Source: Defluviitaleaceae bacterium
GTDB lineage: Bacteria > Bacillota > Clostridia > Lachnospirales > WQUN01
Length of the DNA stretch: 39,636 nucleotides
Assembly (NCBI GenBank): GCA_009788085.1
Contig: WQSB01000007.1
Span: forward strand, 1 to 39,636
Direction of reading: 5' to 3'
Position numbers and translations under genes: made by a program
Shown: positions 23,456 to 33,140 of the stretch, piece by piece
Layout of the letters: each line of letters starts with the position of its first letter
Position numbering within the stretch: the first letter of the stretch is position 1
Notes under the pieces: model-generated
Databases searched by the model: none
What the model was told of the DNA's origin: nothing
What the model saw: the letters and a program-made list of their open reading frames with translations, nothing else

Positions 23456-25828
23456 ATGCTGAAACTAAAAAATATATCCAAGACGTACACCGGCGGGGAA
23501 GCCGTTGTCGCGCTGACAAATGTGGAGCTGGAGTTTCGGCAAAGTGAATTTGTGGCGATTCTTGGGCCCTCCGGATGCGGGAAAACAACGATGCTGAATA
23601 TCATCGGTGGGCTGGACCGCTACGACAGCGGTGATTTGGTAATCAAGGGCGTCTCGACAAAGGCCTTTAAGGACGCGGATTGGGATGCGTATCGAAACCG
23701 CTCAATCGGCTTTGTTTTTCAGAATTATAATTTAATCGGGCATCAGACCGTGTTGCAAAACGTGGAGCTGGCCATGACATTATCCGGTGTGGGCGCAAGT
23801 GAACGCCGCAAACGCGCCAAAGCGGTGCTGGAGGAAGTGGGCCTGACAGATAAATTATACAAGAGGCCCAACCAGCTTTCCGGCGGGCAAATGCAACGGG
23901 TGGCCATCGCCCGGGCCTTGGTGAACAACCCGGAAATAATAATGGCGGACGAGCCCACCGGCGCGCTGGACAGCGGCACAAGCACGCAAATCATGGACAT
24001 TTTAAAAGAAATCGCCAAAACAAGGCTGGTAATCATCGTAACTCATAACCCGGAAATTGCAGACAAATACGCAACCCGCATTATCAAGCTGCTGGACGGC
24101 GAGGTTCAGACGGACTCGAATCCGCCGCAACCCGCAGAATCAGCGGCGGAAAAACCTTTGTCCAAATCATATAAAATGTTCAAAAGGACATCTATGTCCC
24201 TTTGGACGGCGGCGTCATTGTCCTTTAAAAATTTGCTTACCAAAAAGGGCCGCACAATAACAACGGCTTTCGCGGGGAGCGTGGGCATAATCAGTGTCGC
24301 GCTGGTGCTGGCCCTCTCCACGGGGCTGACGCGATATATGGACACGATGCAGTCCGATGTGTTGGCATCCTTTCCTATTACTATTGTCACGGGGGAGTCC
24401 ATGCTTAATATCACGGGCTGGGCGGGCGTTCGCTTCGAGGCATTCCCGGAGGACAACACGATTCACCGTTTCAACCAGATGGACTTTTTGGAATTTCACA
24501 TAAATATTTTAAGCGACGAATTTTTGGAATATGTAGCCGAAATCCCCTATGTTTTGCCCGGCGCAATCAACACGATTTCATACTCGCGGCTGATTGGCAT
24601 GAATGTGCTGTCCGCCGCAGGGGACGCGGTCACGCAGTTTAATACCATGGCCGGTGGCGGCGGGCCCATGGCCATGCTTATGTCCGCCGGGTTCCCCGGG
24701 ATGGGGCCGGCAAACCCATGGCAAGAGCTGCCGGATAATCATGATTTTGTGCTAAGCCTCTATGAATTAATCGGCGAGGGTAGTAGAATGCCCCAGGCAA
24801 AAAACGAGCTTCTTCTGGTGGTTGACGAATACAACCGTCTGCCGGAATCCTTTTTTACCAACCTGGGCATTCCCCAAGAGCATCAGGACTTTAATTTTGA
24901 TGATTTCCTAGGGCAGAGCTTTTTAACATTAATCCGTCACAATGATTTCTTTCAGCCGGTAGGCCCGGCGATGTTCATGCCGGCTACCCCAGATATGCAC
25001 CACGAGCTTTTTCACGGCGGCGTGGAGCTTACCGTCGTGGGAATTCTGCGCATTCGTCAGGAGGCCGGAGGCGAGTTTTTCTCCGAGGGTTTTGTATACA
25101 CCTCCGCGCTGACGGCATATGTAATGCAACAGGCCGCCGAATCGGACATCGTACGTGCCGCCCTTGCCGCACCGGGCACTAATATTTTCACGGGCGCACC
25201 ATTTTTAAACGAAAACGAGGAGCGTATGGTAAACTTGGTAATCGGCGCAGACCAAACCCCCGTGGCCATAAATATTTTCGCGGTGGACTTCGAATCAAAA
25301 GAGCGCGTTACGGAATATCTGGACGCTTTCAACTACGACCGCCCAACCGCCGAGCATGTTGTCTACACCAATTTGGCCGAGTTAATCTCCGCAATGACCG
25401 CCACTTTACTAAGCCTCATGTCAACGGTGCTGATTGGTTTCGCCTCCATATCTCTGGTTGTTTCTACGATTATGATTGGCATCGTCACCAGCGTATCCGT
25501 AGTCGAACGCACCAAGGAAATCGGCATTCTGCGAAGCGTGGGCGCACGCAAAAAAGACATCTCCCGGGTGTTCAGCGCGGAGGCGGTAATCATCGGTTTC
25601 ACAGCCGGGGCAATTGGCGTGGGCATCGCCTGGCTTTTGACCATCCCCATTAATTTAATCGTAAGAAGCCTCATAGACGGCGGCGCGGGGGTAAATGTAG
25701 CCATCCTAACCCCTTTTAACGCACTGGTTCTCATCGCCGGAAGCATGGCTTTGACAATCATCGCCGGCTTTCTGCCCTCCAAGACCGCCGCCCGAAAAGA
25801 CCCTGTTGAGGCGTTAAGAACAGAATAG
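23456..25828 (+). CDS. Fused ABC transporter, ATPase plus FtsX-type permease (MacB-like)
   Basis: 790 residues. Residues 1-225: ABC ATPase of the LolD/MacB kind (GPSGCGKTT Walker [16 protein letters not shown] signature, [12 protein letters not shown] Walker [10 protein letters not shown]). Residues about 250-790: permease with one helix near 275, a large outer domain of about 360 residues, and three C-terminal helices with [19 protein letters not shown] and the final [10 protein letters not shown] of FtsX/MacB permeases. Such transporters move lipoproteins, peptides or antibiotics; the substrate is unknown. It starts 12 bases after the permease gene, so may share its transcript. Confidence 0.88.
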   Translation: MLKLKNISKTYTGGEAVVALTNVELEFRQSEFVAILGPSGCGKTTMLNIIGGLDRYDSGDLVIKGVSTKAFKDADWDAYRNRSIGFVFQNYNLIGHQTVLQNVELAMTLSGVGASERRKRAKAVLEEVGLTDKLYKRPNQLSGGQMQRVAIARALVNNPEIIMADEPTGALDSGTSTQIMDILKEIAKTRLVIIVTHNPEIADKYATRIIKLLDGEVQTDSNPPQPAESAAEKPLSKSYKMFKRTSMSLWTAASLSFKNLLTKKGRTITTAFAGSVGIISVALVLALSTGLTRYMDTMQSDVLASFPITIVTGESMLNITGWAGVRFEAFPEDNTIHRFNQMDFLEFHINILSDEFLEYVAEIPYVLPGAINTISYSRLIGMNVLSAAGDAVTQFNTMAGGGGPMAMLMSAGFPGMGPANPWQELPDNHDFVLSLYELIGEGSRMPQAKNELLLVVDEYNRLPESFFTNLGIPQEHQDFNFDDFLGQSFLTLIRHNDFFQPVGPAMFMPATPDMHHELFHGGVELTVVGILRIRQEAGGEFFSEGFVYTSALTAYVMQQAAESDIVRAALAAPGTNIFTGAPFLNENEERMVNLVIGADQTPVAINIFAVDFESKERVTEYLDAFNYDRPTAEHVVYTNLAELISAMTATLLSLMSTVLIGFASISLVVSTIMIGIVTSVSVVERTKEIGILRSVGARKKDISRVFSAEAVIIGFTAGAIGVGIAWLLTIPINLIVRSLIDGGAGVNVAILTPFNALVLIAGSMALTIIAGFLPSKTAARKDPVEALRTE

Positions 25829-25840
25829 AAATGGATAAAA

Positions 25841-26131
25841 TTACTTCGAAAGTGGAACAATTTGCATAGTATATCCAAGTGGATACAACACTTTGAAAAG
25901 TGTATCAATTTGCGGGGTGGCTCTTAGGCTTTCCAGCCGGGCTATGGCCGGTTGCTTTACTCCGGATAGTTCTGCAAGTTCTCTTTGGGATAAACCTTTT
26001 TCTTCCCTAGCTTCAATCATTTTTCCGATTAAAGCAACTTCAAAATTGATACGCTCACGTTCGGCTGGACTTACCCTTGTTTCGTCATTCATGTAATCCG
26101 AGAATGTATCAATGGTTTTTGCAGTTTCCAT
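25841..26131 (-). CDS. HigA-like antitoxin (Xre HTH)
   Basis: 96 residues from ATG 26131; GGTGAG lies a few bases upstream, inside the end of the toxin gene. A helix-turn-helix of the Xre type is seen in GLSQRELAELSGVKQPAIARLESL. N-terminal residues before it are acidic and could bind the toxin. Antitoxin follows the toxin, the HigBA order. Confidence 0.85.
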   Translation of the reverse strand: METAKTIDTFSDYMNDETRVSPAERERINFEVALIGKMIEAREEKGLSQRELAELSGVKQPAIARLESLRATPQIDTLFKVLYPLGYTMQIVPLSK

Positions 26132-26132
26132 A

Positions 26133-26495
26133 TTACTCACCATGCCTTTCAATAAAATCATTCATTTTTGTACGGGCTTGCTCTATTTCTCGCAGTGGTG
26201 TTTTCTTCGTTTTCTTGATAAAGTAATGTAGCAAAACAAATTTATTATCTTTCCAGTAGAAGAAAAATATGCGGTTTGTTAAGGGGCGCAACTCCCATAT
26301 ATCACCGTCTATATGCTTTACTATTGGCTCACCTATACGAGTGCCGTATTTCTCCAACGAACCGATATATGCAAGAATTTTATCACGGTTAATGCGGTCT
26401 GTTTTGCTTGATGTGCCACGCTTTTTTAATTCGTCTAGGTATTCAACTATTTCAGATTTACCATTCTTGTCACGATAGAATTTGACTGTATACAT
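26133..26495 (-). CDS. HigB/RelE-family toxin (Gp49-like)
   Basis: 120 residues: YTVKFYRDKNGKSEIVEYLDELKKRG, then GEPIVKHIDGDIWELRPLTNRIFFFYWKDNKFVLLHYFIKKTKKTPLREIEQARTKMNDF. This is the phage-derived Gp49-like / HigB pattern with conserved ELRP and F(x)KK-TP blocks. It is an mRNA interferase family. It is first in the pair and its stop (TAA) is two bases from the antitoxin ATG. Confidence 0.87.
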   Translation of the reverse strand: MYTVKFYRDKNGKSEIVEYLDELKKRGTSSKTDRINRDKILAYIGSLEKYGTRIGEPIVKHIDGDIWELRPLTNRIFFFYWKDNKFVLLHYFIKKTKKTPLREIEQARTKMNDFIERHGE

Positions 26496-26516
26496 GGTAT
26501 GCCCCCTTGCTTAACC

Positions 26517-26545
26517 ATGATAACATATTAGTTATCTGCGTTCAA
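26517..26545 (-). promoter_or_regulatory. Promoter and operator of the HigBA pair
   Basis: Minus strand TTGAAC (26545-26540), 17-bp spacer, TATCAT (26522-26517). The palindrome GATAAC-ATATTA-GTTATC (26519-26536) overlaps the -10 box, as expected for antitoxin autorepression. Confidence 0.65.
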
Positions 26546-26584
26546 CATCTGGGGGCAACATGTCCACTGTAAAGGAGAATTCCT

Positions 26585-27337
26585 ATGAGCAATTCAAAAT
26601 CAATCTACACGGGAAAAGCCCGCATCACCTATTATGACCTAGACCTGCGCGGGAGGGTGAAGCTTTCCGCCTTGCTGCGAATGGTTCATATTGCCGCAGA
26701 CATCAACGCAAATGACATAGGCGTTGGATTTAAAGTGCTGTCCGGGCTGAATATGAGTTTCGTGCTGCAACGCTTTGGGCTGGCCATAAACAGAATGCCA
26801 GCCTACAACGAGGAACTAACCATCCGCACCTGGCCGGGTTCCATGGAGCGGGGGACTTTTCTTCGCAAGGGAGATATGTACGACGAAAACGGAAATAAAC
26901 TAATGGAATGGACAAGCATGTGGATATTATTTGACCTTGCGGCGCGGAAAATTCTCAAACCCTCTGCTCTACCCGTGTTGATTGAGGGCGCAGGGGAGCA
27001 AGGCGTGAGCATTCAGCCGAAAAAAATTATTCTGCCACAGGATGCAAGCGAATCCGGCCGGGAATTATTCTCATACACCCACACCGTCCGCTATGCCGAG
27101 GTAGACACCAATATTCACATGAACAACAGCATTTACGGCGATTTAATCGGCAACGCGCTTTTCCCCACAACAGAAACAGCCGCGCCCCCTTGGCGCGAGG
27201 TTCAAATAAATTACCTCTCCGAAACCCGCCTTGGCGAGCAAATTGAAGTATCCGCCCGCCAAAACGGCGATTCTTTTCTGGTAACAGGCCAAGCCTCCGG
27301 CAGAAATGCCTTTGCCGCAACAATAGTCACTGGTTGA
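26585..27337 (+). CDS. Acyl-ACP thioesterase
   Basis: 250 residues, double hot-dog. It releases fatty acids from acyl carrier protein. Visible: N-terminal YDLDLRGRVKLSALLRMVHIAADINAND, LQRFGLAINRMPAYNEELTIRTWP, WTSMWILFDLAARKILKP, and the second-half catalytic block EVDTNIHMNNSIYGDL with the Asn-x-His pattern of plant FatA/bacterial FatA-like thioesterases. ATG 26585 follows AAGGAGAATTCCT. Unlinked to other fatty acid genes except the FabG-like SDR far upstream. Confidence 0.92.
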   Translation: MSNSKSIYTGKARITYYDLDLRGRVKLSALLRMVHIAADINANDIGVGFKVLSGLNMSFVLQRFGLAINRMPAYNEELTIRTWPGSMERGTFLRKGDMYDENGNKLMEWTSMWILFDLAARKILKPSALPVLIEGAGEQGVSIQPKKIILPQDASESGRELFSYTHTVRYAEVDTNIHMNNSIYGDLIGNALFPTTETAAPPWREVQINYLSETRLGEQIEVSARQNGDSFLVTGQASGRNAFAATIVTG

Positions 27338-27348
27338 AAAAACGCTTG

Positions 27349-27609
27349 CTATACCGCCCAACGTTTAAGCTTTGGGAAAACTTCCATGATACGCTCCCGG
27401 GCTATATCGTCACTTTCATCTTCGCTTTTCCAAAATGGTATGTTGTTTTCGACGGCTTGCGACAGTGTCGATTCGTTGGCAAATTTTCCATTTTGCCAGC
27501 AATAGCAACAATAATCTTCATTACGGCTTCCGCCGGCATCAAGGCCGAACTTTTCGGGTGCGTCCATGGGCATGGCACAGCTTTGGCACAAAGGGGCTTC
27601 GCTTGACAT
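27349..27609 (-). CDS. Putative zinc-ribbon protein
   Basis: 86 residues: LCQSCAMPMDAPEKFGLDAGGSRNEDYCCYCWQNGKF, four-Cys-plus zinc ribbon as in the putative zinc-ribbon (Zn_ribbon_2) family, followed by a short helical tail. Function unknown. GGAGATG precedes the ATG. It converges on the thioesterase gene with an 11-nt gap, and the upstream glyoxalase-fold remnant is read in the same direction. Confidence 0.85.
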   Translation of the reverse strand: MSSEAPLCQSCAMPMDAPEKFGLDAGGSRNEDYCCYCWQNGKFANESTLSQAVENNIPFWKSEDESDDIARERIMEVFPKLKRWAV

Positions 27610-27622
27610 TCTTACATCTCCT

Positions 27623-27727
27623 TTAAATCGGCTCGTAATAGCCGGTGATTTCTATAACATTCCCGTCGGGGTCATAGACATTGAAAAAATAATAATTGAT
27701 ATTAGCCTGAAAAGAGTGTAAAATTAG
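27623..27727 (-). pseudogene. Glyoxalase/VOC-fold protein remnant (C-terminus)
   Basis: Thirty-odd codons: ...ANINYYFFNVYDPDGNVIEI TGYYEPI-stop. 'FxDPDGNxIEI' is the last strand of VOC superfamily (glyoxalase/bleomycin resistance) proteins with its metal Glu. The rest of the gene is gone. It sits directly before the zinc-ribbon gene. Confidence 0.6.
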
Positions 27728-27739
27728 ACGTATTCATTT

Positions 27740-28450
27740 TCACTTTTTATTTTTCCTCTGAATAGCAAAAATATAAATCCCTATTAACGCAAGGGAATAT
27801 CCCAGGGCGTAGGCAACAAACACCCAAAAATTAAAATCCAGCAAAAAGACGCCATCGTTTAGGCCATACAGCCTGTCAGCTAAAAAATTCACAGGCGGCA
27901 GAAGGTAATAAAGATAGACAACAAGCAAATTATCTTCGAAGACCACATTAAGTGGAATCGCGGTGATAAGCACAACAATCAAATGGGCGAGGACTTTCAT
28001 TTCCTTATTCAAAAAATAGGAATTAAAGAAAATTCCTATTGACACGCCAAGCAAGCTCATCAAAAAAAGTACGATAAAATAAACCAGGATTTCGCCAAAA
28101 AGCAGGCTCCGTGGGAATAAGCCGGCCACCATTGGATACAGCGCAATCAATATATAAAGCGGGGCGGCAAATATCAAAGCGGACGCGATTTTAGCCCCAT
28201 GAAAAAGCCGCTCGTTTTGGACATGCAGCCGGGTGATAAACTGCTGCGTGACGTCCTCGCTGTCAATCAAGCTTGCGCCTATCCAGTTCGCCAAAATAAA
28301 CACGGCTATGGACACGATATGCAAATTACTCCAGATGCCAACCGGCGAGACCTGATAATTAATCGCGAAAAAAGCCGCAAATAATAAAAGCGGCGGCAGG
28401 TATTTTGGCGTCCGGAGGTAGTAGCCAAGATTATATTTAATCAGCCTCAT
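27740..28450 (-). CDS. ABC transporter permease
   Basis: 236 residues from ATG 28450, which follows AAGGAG. Six helices, resembling ABC-2-type permeases of small ATPase-plus-permease pairs; no conserved motif is decisive. An in-frame extension upstream to 28561 (with a poly-basic stretch) is not used, since the good ribosome site is at 28450. Operon with the ATPase gene before it (111-nt gap holding a hairpin). Substrate unknown. Confidence 0.75.
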   Translation of the reverse strand: MRLIKYNLGYYLRTPKYLPPLLLFAAFFAINYQVSPVGIWSNLHIVSIAVFILANWIGASLIDSEDVTQQFITRLHVQNERLFHGAKIASALIFAAPLYILIALYPMVAGLFPRSLLFGEILVYFIVLFLMSLLGVSIGIFFNSYFLNKEMKVLAHLIVVLITAIPLNVVFEDNLLVVYLYYLLPPVNFLADRLYGLNDGVFLLDFNFWVFVAYALGYSLALIGIYIFAIQRKNKK

Positions 28451-28474
28451 GTTGACTCCTTGATATATATGAAT

Positions 28475-28559
28475 GGCAGAAAATAAATACATTGACAGAG
28501 GGAAGCCGCGACTGCGTCGGCGGCGTTTTGACCGATGGGCAATGTATATTATTTTCGCC
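28475..28559. other. 85-nt hairpin between the two ABC genes
   Basis: GGC plus GAAAATAAATACATTG (28475-28494) pairs with CAATGTATATTATTTTC plus GCC (28540-28559), one bulge and one internal shift. Inside, GCCG-CGAC...GTCG-CGGC forms a second GC-rich hairpin (about 28505-28524). It lies wholly in the gap before the permease RBS. Confidence 0.7.
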
Positions 28560-28561
28560 AT

Positions 28562-29164
28562 TTATATAGTCTGATTCTCAAAAAGGAATATGTTTTCAGT
28601 GACTTTTCGCGCCAAATCCTTTTCGTGACAGGACAGGACTACGGCGGTTTTGTTCCGTGCCAATTCCGCAAAAAGCTCAACTACTCTGTCAATGGATTTC
28701 TCATCCACACCGGAAAAGGGCTCGTCCAAAACCAGCAGGTCTGGCTTGGTGATTAATGCCTGCATGATATTGATTTTCTGCACAGTTCCTTTGGAGCAAT
28801 TTTTAAGATTTTGCCTTTTTATGTTGTCAGGGATGTTCAGCTCCTTGAATTTTTCGGCGATATACGCATTTATTTCCCCGGCTGACAGCCCCTGAATGCT
28901 TCCCATGTGAAGCAGGTAATCCTGAACCTTAAACGGCAGCCTTGGGAATCTTTCCGGTACATATGAAATTTTTATTCTCGGCGCGAATGTAATCTCACCG
29001 TCAGAGCAGGCCAAAAGCCCGGCGATTATTTTCAGCAATGTACTTTTTCCGCAACCATTGCTTCCCATAACTACAATGGCATCCCCCGCGCCGATGCTCA
29101 TGCTTACACCGCCGAAAACTAGGTTTCCAGAATACGACTTGCCTACATTTTTCAGTTCAATCAA
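28562..29164 (-). CDS. ABC transporter ATP-binding protein
   Basis: 200 residues. Walker A GSNGCGKST, Walker B LLVLDEPFSGVD, and His-switch SCHEKD are present. The signature LSGGQ is replaced by NCSKGTVQK, a degenerate form. The TTG start at 29164 is preceded by AAAGGGATGATG; ELKNVGKSYSGNLVFGGVSMSI follows at once. Partner of the permease at 27740. The gene lies 15 bases after the chemoreceptor gene. Confidence 0.87.
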   Translation of the reverse strand: MIELKNVGKSYSGNLVFGGVSMSIGAGDAIVVMGSNGCGKSTLLKIIAGLLACSDGEITFAPRIKISYVPERFPRLPFKVQDYLLHMGSIQGLSAGEINAYIAEKFKELNIPDNIKRQNLKNCSKGTVQKINIMQALITKPDLLVLDEPFSGVDEKSIDRVVELFAELARNKTAVVLSCHEKDLARKVTENIFLFENQTI

Positions 29165-29179
29165 AGAGCATCATCCCTT

Positions 29180-31435
29180 TTACAGTTTAAAGAATTTTAC
29201 ACGATGCTGCAATCTCTCGGCTTGGGCGTTTAGCTCCTGGGCGGCGGCGGCTGTTTCCTCGCTGGCAACGGAGTTGGACTGCACGACCATGGAAATTTCC
29301 TGTAAGCCTTCGCTTACTTGGGCGATTGCCTCTGATTGCTCCTTGGAAGAGCCGGAAATTTCGCTGATAATGGTTAGCACCTTGTGGGCATTGTCTACAA
29401 TCGCCCGCAGCGACTCCGCAGTTTGTTGGGCGATGGACGAGCCTGTTTCTACAGCATCAACGGAGCTGCTGATTAGTTCCGTCGTTTCGCTTGCGGCGGC
29501 TTGGCTTCTGGCCGCAAGGTTGCGCACCTCCTCGGCCACTACGGCAAAACCACGGCCATGTTCCCCGGCGCGTGCAGCTTCAACGGCGGCGTTGAGGGCA
29601 AGCAAATTAGTTTGAAACGCAATATCTTGGATGGATTTATTTATTTTGGATATATTGTCAGACCTGTCCTTGATTTGCTCCATTGCGTCCAAGGTTTGAC
29701 TCATGGCGTCATTGCCCGCTTGGGCATTAGAGGTTGACATCCGGGAGAGCTCGTTGGCTTCGCCGGCACTTGCGGCATTTTGCCGGGTCTGCTCATTGAT
29801 TATGGCTACGGATTCGTTAAGCTCCTTTAAGGAGTTAAATTGCTTGGAAGTTCCGTTTGCAAGGTCTAACGAGCTGGCGGAAATCTGCTCTGCACCGGCC
29901 AGAATTTGCCCGGATGCGGCGGCAATTTCCCGCATTGTCCCATTCAGGGTGTCGGAAATATTATTAAGGGCTTTCTTAATCGCCCCAAATCTGCCGACAA
30001 ATTCGCGGTGTATAGAGGCGGTTAAGTCGCCGCCGGATATCTGCTCCAATCCGACGGTGATTTCTTCTATATAGCCGGACAATGTGTCGATTGTGTTGTT
30101 TACAGCCTCTTTTATTTTCAGGAAATCACCATTGTAATCCCCCGTTATTTTGGCACTAAAGTCCCCCTGGGAGAGGTTGCTCATTACATTACGGATTTCA
30201 ACGATGGGCGCGTCAACCGCCGCCGCTATTTCATTAAGGCCCACCATGATATCATGCCAGCCGCCATTGTATTTGCCCGCGTCAATTTGGAAATGGAGGT
30301 CGCCTCTAAGGGCTGCCGCGTCAATCATTGACTTGATTTCTGCGTTTACGGCGTTAAGATTGGACATCAGCCCGTCTACCTTGTGGTTTACAATGGCTTT
30401 TTTGCCCGGCATTTTCGCGATTTCCGCCTTGAAATCACCATTGTTTACGTTGTTAAGCGCGTCCAGGAGGGAGAGTAGGTCTTTAACAAAAGCATCTGTG
30501 AAATTATTTAGGGATACTATCATTTCGCTGTATCTGCCGATATATTTTGCCGCGTCAATGCGGTATTCGATATCGCCGTGGATTCTGATTTCATGTGAAA
30601 ATTTATCCAAATCGTCAATCATGCCGCTGATTACATTCACAAGCCTGTAAATATCCTGGGTCATAACACCGACTTCATCCCGAGGGAGATTTGACTTGTA
30701 ATTAATGTTAAAGTCTCCGTTTGCCACATCGCTTACAATTTGCCCTATCTCTACAATCGGCTTTGTTACCATCCCCGAGATAAACGAAGCAACCACTATG
30801 CCAAAAATTAAACCCACTACGCTCAACACCAGCAAAAGCCGCATCGTATTGGTAGTGGATGCGTACCTGGCGGCCTCAATTTCGGCCAGAATTGTCCTGT
30901 TGGCCTCCATCAGCTCGTCGAATTCCTCCATAATGGGGCCCACAAGTGCGTTGGCGCGGTTAAAGGTTCGGCTTTGCATTATGTCATTGCGGTTTGTGAC
31001 ATGCCTGTGCATGGCGTGTATTACTTCGTACATGTACTGGTCTATTAAGTACTTTATATTGGCGATACTATCCAGCTGAAGCAGTCTCCTGTCTTGGTCA
31101 ACACGGACATCCTCCGTTAAATTGTCCCTATAGGCGTAAAGATGCTTCATGAATAATTCCCCGGCTTGCTCCCCATCGTCCAAGGTCCGATTAAGCGAGC
31201 CCGAATCACCAATATAGAACGGCATAACCGACGCAATGCGGCGCAAGTTATTAAGCTCAATTGCCGCATAGTTTAAATAGTTATATCTGCGCACCGGAAA
31301 ATTCGTCATATATGTAGCATCGTTGTTAGTGCTAATATTACTGAAAATACCTGAAAGCGCGATAATTATTGTGACAATCAGTACCAACGCAAACCCAAAA
31401 ATCAGCTTGCTTTTAATCTTCATATGCCTAATCAT
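29180..31435 (-). CDS. Methyl-accepting chemotaxis protein
   Basis: 751 residues from ATG 31435 after AGAGGAGG. N-terminal helix (residues about 7-29), a periplasmic-type four-helix sensor domain to about 190, second helix (198-218), HAMP, several HAMP-like repeats ([60 protein letters not shown]), and the signalling domain with the hairpin tip [41 protein letters not shown]. The ligand is unknown. It senses a signal and steers CheA; no other che genes are here. Confidence 0.95.
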   Translation of the reverse strand: MIRHMKIKSKLIFGFALVLIVTIIIALSGIFSNISTNNDATYMTNFPVRRYNYLNYAAIELNNLRRIASVMPFYIGDSGSLNRTLDDGEQAGELFMKHLYAYRDNLTEDVRVDQDRRLLQLDSIANIKYLIDQYMYEVIHAMHRHVTNRNDIMQSRTFNRANALVGPIMEEFDELMEANRTILAEIEAARYASTTNTMRLLLVLSVVGLIFGIVVASFISGMVTKPIVEIGQIVSDVANGDFNINYKSNLPRDEVGVMTQDIYRLVNVISGMIDDLDKFSHEIRIHGDIEYRIDAAKYIGRYSEMIVSLNNFTDAFVKDLLSLLDALNNVNNGDFKAEIAKMPGKKAIVNHKVDGLMSNLNAVNAEIKSMIDAAALRGDLHFQIDAGKYNGGWHDIMVGLNEIAAAVDAPIVEIRNVMSNLSQGDFSAKITGDYNGDFLKIKEAVNNTIDTLSGYIEEITVGLEQISGGDLTASIHREFVGRFGAIKKALNNISDTLNGTMREIAAASGQILAGAEQISASSLDLANGTSKQFNSLKELNESVAIINEQTRQNAASAGEANELSRMSTSNAQAGNDAMSQTLDAMEQIKDRSDNISKINKSIQDIAFQTNLLALNAAVEAARAGEHGRGFAVVAEEVRNLAARSQAAASETTELISSSVDAVETGSSIAQQTAESLRAIVDNAHKVLTIISEISGSSKEQSEAIAQVSEGLQEISMVVQSNSVASEETAAAAQELNAQAERLQHRVKFFKL

Positions 31436-31476
31436 GTTTGCAATGCCTCCTCTATGTAGGAACAACTCGTATTTCC

Positions 31477-31505
31477 ATTATACTATACTATCGTATTGGA
31501 ATACA
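31477..31505 (-). promoter_or_regulatory. Promoter of the chemoreceptor gene
   Basis: Minus strand TGTATT (31505-31500), 17-bp spacer, TATAAT (31482-31477), about 41 bases before the ATG. The -10 is perfect, the -35 weak. Confidence 0.45.
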
Positions 31506-31537
31506 GTGTATAATGAGCGTTTTCGTCATTAAAAAAC

Positions 31538-31564
31538 TTGACAGCATTACGCGGAATGTATTAT
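31538..31564 (+). promoter_or_regulatory. Plus-strand promoter for the candidate RNA
   Basis: TTGACA (31538-31543), 15-bp spacer, TATTAT (31559-31564). It points into the gap, away from the chemoreceptor and into the structured region that ends at 31844. Confidence 0.45.
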
Positions 31565-31570
31565 CGATTG

Positions 31571-31846
31571 TATTAGGTAAGACCGCCGAGGACTTCCCCG
31601 CAGAATAGCACTGCGAGGACAAATCCCCTATACTAGGGACGTTTCGCAAAGGGCATGGGCACCTGTGACGCGCTGGGCCCGAAAACCCTGTGATTGCTCA
31701 GAATTTGCAAACAGTGCGGCGCATGGCGGCAACTAGAAAGGCGAGAATTCGCGCAGATGATTAAATCTGCAAGCGAATTCCCGCCTTTCTTTGTCGCCCC
31801 AGGCCGGCACGACCGTGAGCAAACTGAGCAATCACGGGGTTTTTCC
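31571..31846 (+). ncRNA. Candidate structured non-coding RNA (or large palindromic element)
   Basis: The 438-nt gap between chemoreceptor and ahcY holds no gene. From 31681 to 31844 the DNA folds into one long hairpin: a 21-bp outer stem (31681-31701 with 31824-31844, containing TGATTGCTCAG), TTTGC/GCAAA, GGCGGCAA/TTGTCGCC (31726-31733 with 31791-31798), and a near-perfect apical stem AGAAAGGCG, GAATTCGC, CAGAT (31735-31758) with ATCTG, GCGAATTC, CGCCTTTCT (31765-31790). The outer stem starts AAAA and ends TTTTT, as in a terminator. Upstream 31585-31650 has CCCTA-TAC-TAGGG and GCAG/CTGC hairpins. A promoter-like site lies at 31538-31564. It does not match RNase P, tmRNA, SRP or 6S as I know them. 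Confidence 0.45.
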
Positions 31847-31873
31847 GTTCGCGAGACAACCCTCGCTCACCCC

Positions 31874-33118
31874 TTAGTGCTCGTAGCCGTTGATATAAGC
31901 GTCTTGCTCCGGGGTGAGGACATCAAGGCCGAGGCCCATGGATTTGGACTTCATCAAAGCTATTTCGCGGTCAATTTCTAGGGGGATGGAGTATAAATCC
32001 GGCTTCATGTTTTTGCCGTTTTTGGCGATGTGCAACGCGCCCATGGCCTGTAGCGCAAAGCTCATGTCCATGATGTCGGCGGGGTGGCCGTTGCCAGCTA
32101 CTATGTTTACGAGCTTGCCATCGGCAAGGACGTTTAGGATTCGGCCGTCTTTTAGATGATACCCTTCGATAAAGGGGCGGCGTTCCTCAATTTTTGTGGA
32201 CATGGCGGCCAGGTCGGGTTTGGAGAATTCCACGTCGAAGTGACCGGCGTTTGCAAGGAAAGCGTTGTGGCGCATGACTTCGTAGTGGCGTGCGGTGATT
32301 ACGTCTTTGCAGCCGGTTACTGTCACAAAGAATTCGCCAATACGGGCTGCGTCATCCATTTTCATGACGCGGAAGCCGTCCATTACTGCCTCCATGGCAC
32401 GCCACGGGTTAATTTCCGTAACGATTACCCGCGCACCAAGGCCCTTGGCCCGCATGGCCACGCCCTTGCCGCAGAAGCCGTATCCGGCTACAACCACGTC
32501 TCGGCCGGTGAGCATCACATTGGTTGTGTACATAATGCTGTCCCATACGGATTGCCCCGTGCCGTGGACATTGTCAAAAAGGTGCTTGGAGTCGGCGTCG
32601 TTTACGGCCATCATAGGAAATTTTAATGAGCCGTCGCGAACCCGGGCTTTCAGGCGATTAATGCCCGTAGTGGTTTCCTCGCAGCCTCCCAGGAGATTTT
32701 CTCCGTATTCGGCATAGTCGCCGTGAAGCAAAGTCATAAAATCGCCGCCATCGTCGATTACGATATGGGGCTTAAATTCCAAAGTTTTGCGCAGATGCTC
32801 CCAGTATTCTTCCTCGGTGGCGTTGTGCCATGCGTAGACCTTGTATCCTTGGGACGCCAGCCCCGCGCAGATATCGTCCTTGGTGGACAGAGTATTCGAG
32901 CCTGTTGTGGCTACTTCCGCGCCGCCAGCCGCTAAAACCTGGGACAAGTACGCCGTCTTGGCCTCCAAATGAACACACACGGCTATGCGCATTCCGGCAA
33001 AGGGCTTGTCCCTCTTGAATTGCTCCTCAATTTGCCTCAGAACGGGCATGTACTCTTTTACCCATTCGATTTTTTTTATCCCGGCCTCGGCCAAGGATAA
33101 ATCACGGATAATGCTCAT
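31874..33118 (-). CDS. ahcY: Adenosylhomocysteinase
   Basis: 414 residues, the bacterial/archaeal short form. It hydrolyses S-adenosylhomocysteine to adenosine and homocysteine, keeping methylation going. Features: VCVHLEAKTAYLSQVLAAGGAEV, GCEETTTGINRL, PMMAVNDADSKHLFDN (active-site Asp/Lys), NAD-binding VVVAGYGFCGKGVAMRAKGLGARVIVTE, and LANAGHFDVE. ATG 33118 follows CAGGAGGGAATTATTAAC. No metK or mtnN gene nearby. On the 3' side lies the large hairpin at 31681-31844. Confidence 0.95.
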   Translation of the reverse strand: MSIIRDLSLAEAGIKKIEWVKEYMPVLRQIEEQFKRDKPFAGMRIAVCVHLEAKTAYLSQVLAAGGAEVATTGSNTLSTKDDICAGLASQGYKVYAWHNATEEEYWEHLRKTLEFKPHIVIDDGGDFMTLLHGDYAEYGENLLGGCEETTTGINRLKARVRDGSLKFPMMAVNDADSKHLFDNVHGTGQSVWDSIMYTTNVMLTGRDVVVAGYGFCGKGVAMRAKGLGARVIVTEINPWRAMEAVMDGFRVMKMDDAARIGEFFVTVTGCKDVITARHYEVMRHNAFLANAGHFDVEFSKPDLAAMSTKIEERRPFIEGYHLKDGRILNVLADGKLVNIVAGNGHPADIMDMSFALQAMGALHIAKNGKNMKPDLYSIPLEIDREIALMKSKSMGLGLDVLTPEQDAYINGYEH

Positions 33119-33140
33119 GTTAATAATTCCCTCCTGTTTG

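Noticed and set aside
25841-26495. HigBA pair as part of a phage
   Set aside because: The toxin resembles phage Gp49, but no integrase, structural or replication genes lie around it.
31571-31846. RNase P RNA, tmRNA, SRP RNA or 6S RNA in the ahcY gap
   Set aside because: None of the conserved blocks I know for these RNAs (GAGGAAAGTCC, the tmRNA ends, the GGAAGG SRP loop) is present on either strand; kept only as an unassigned structured element.
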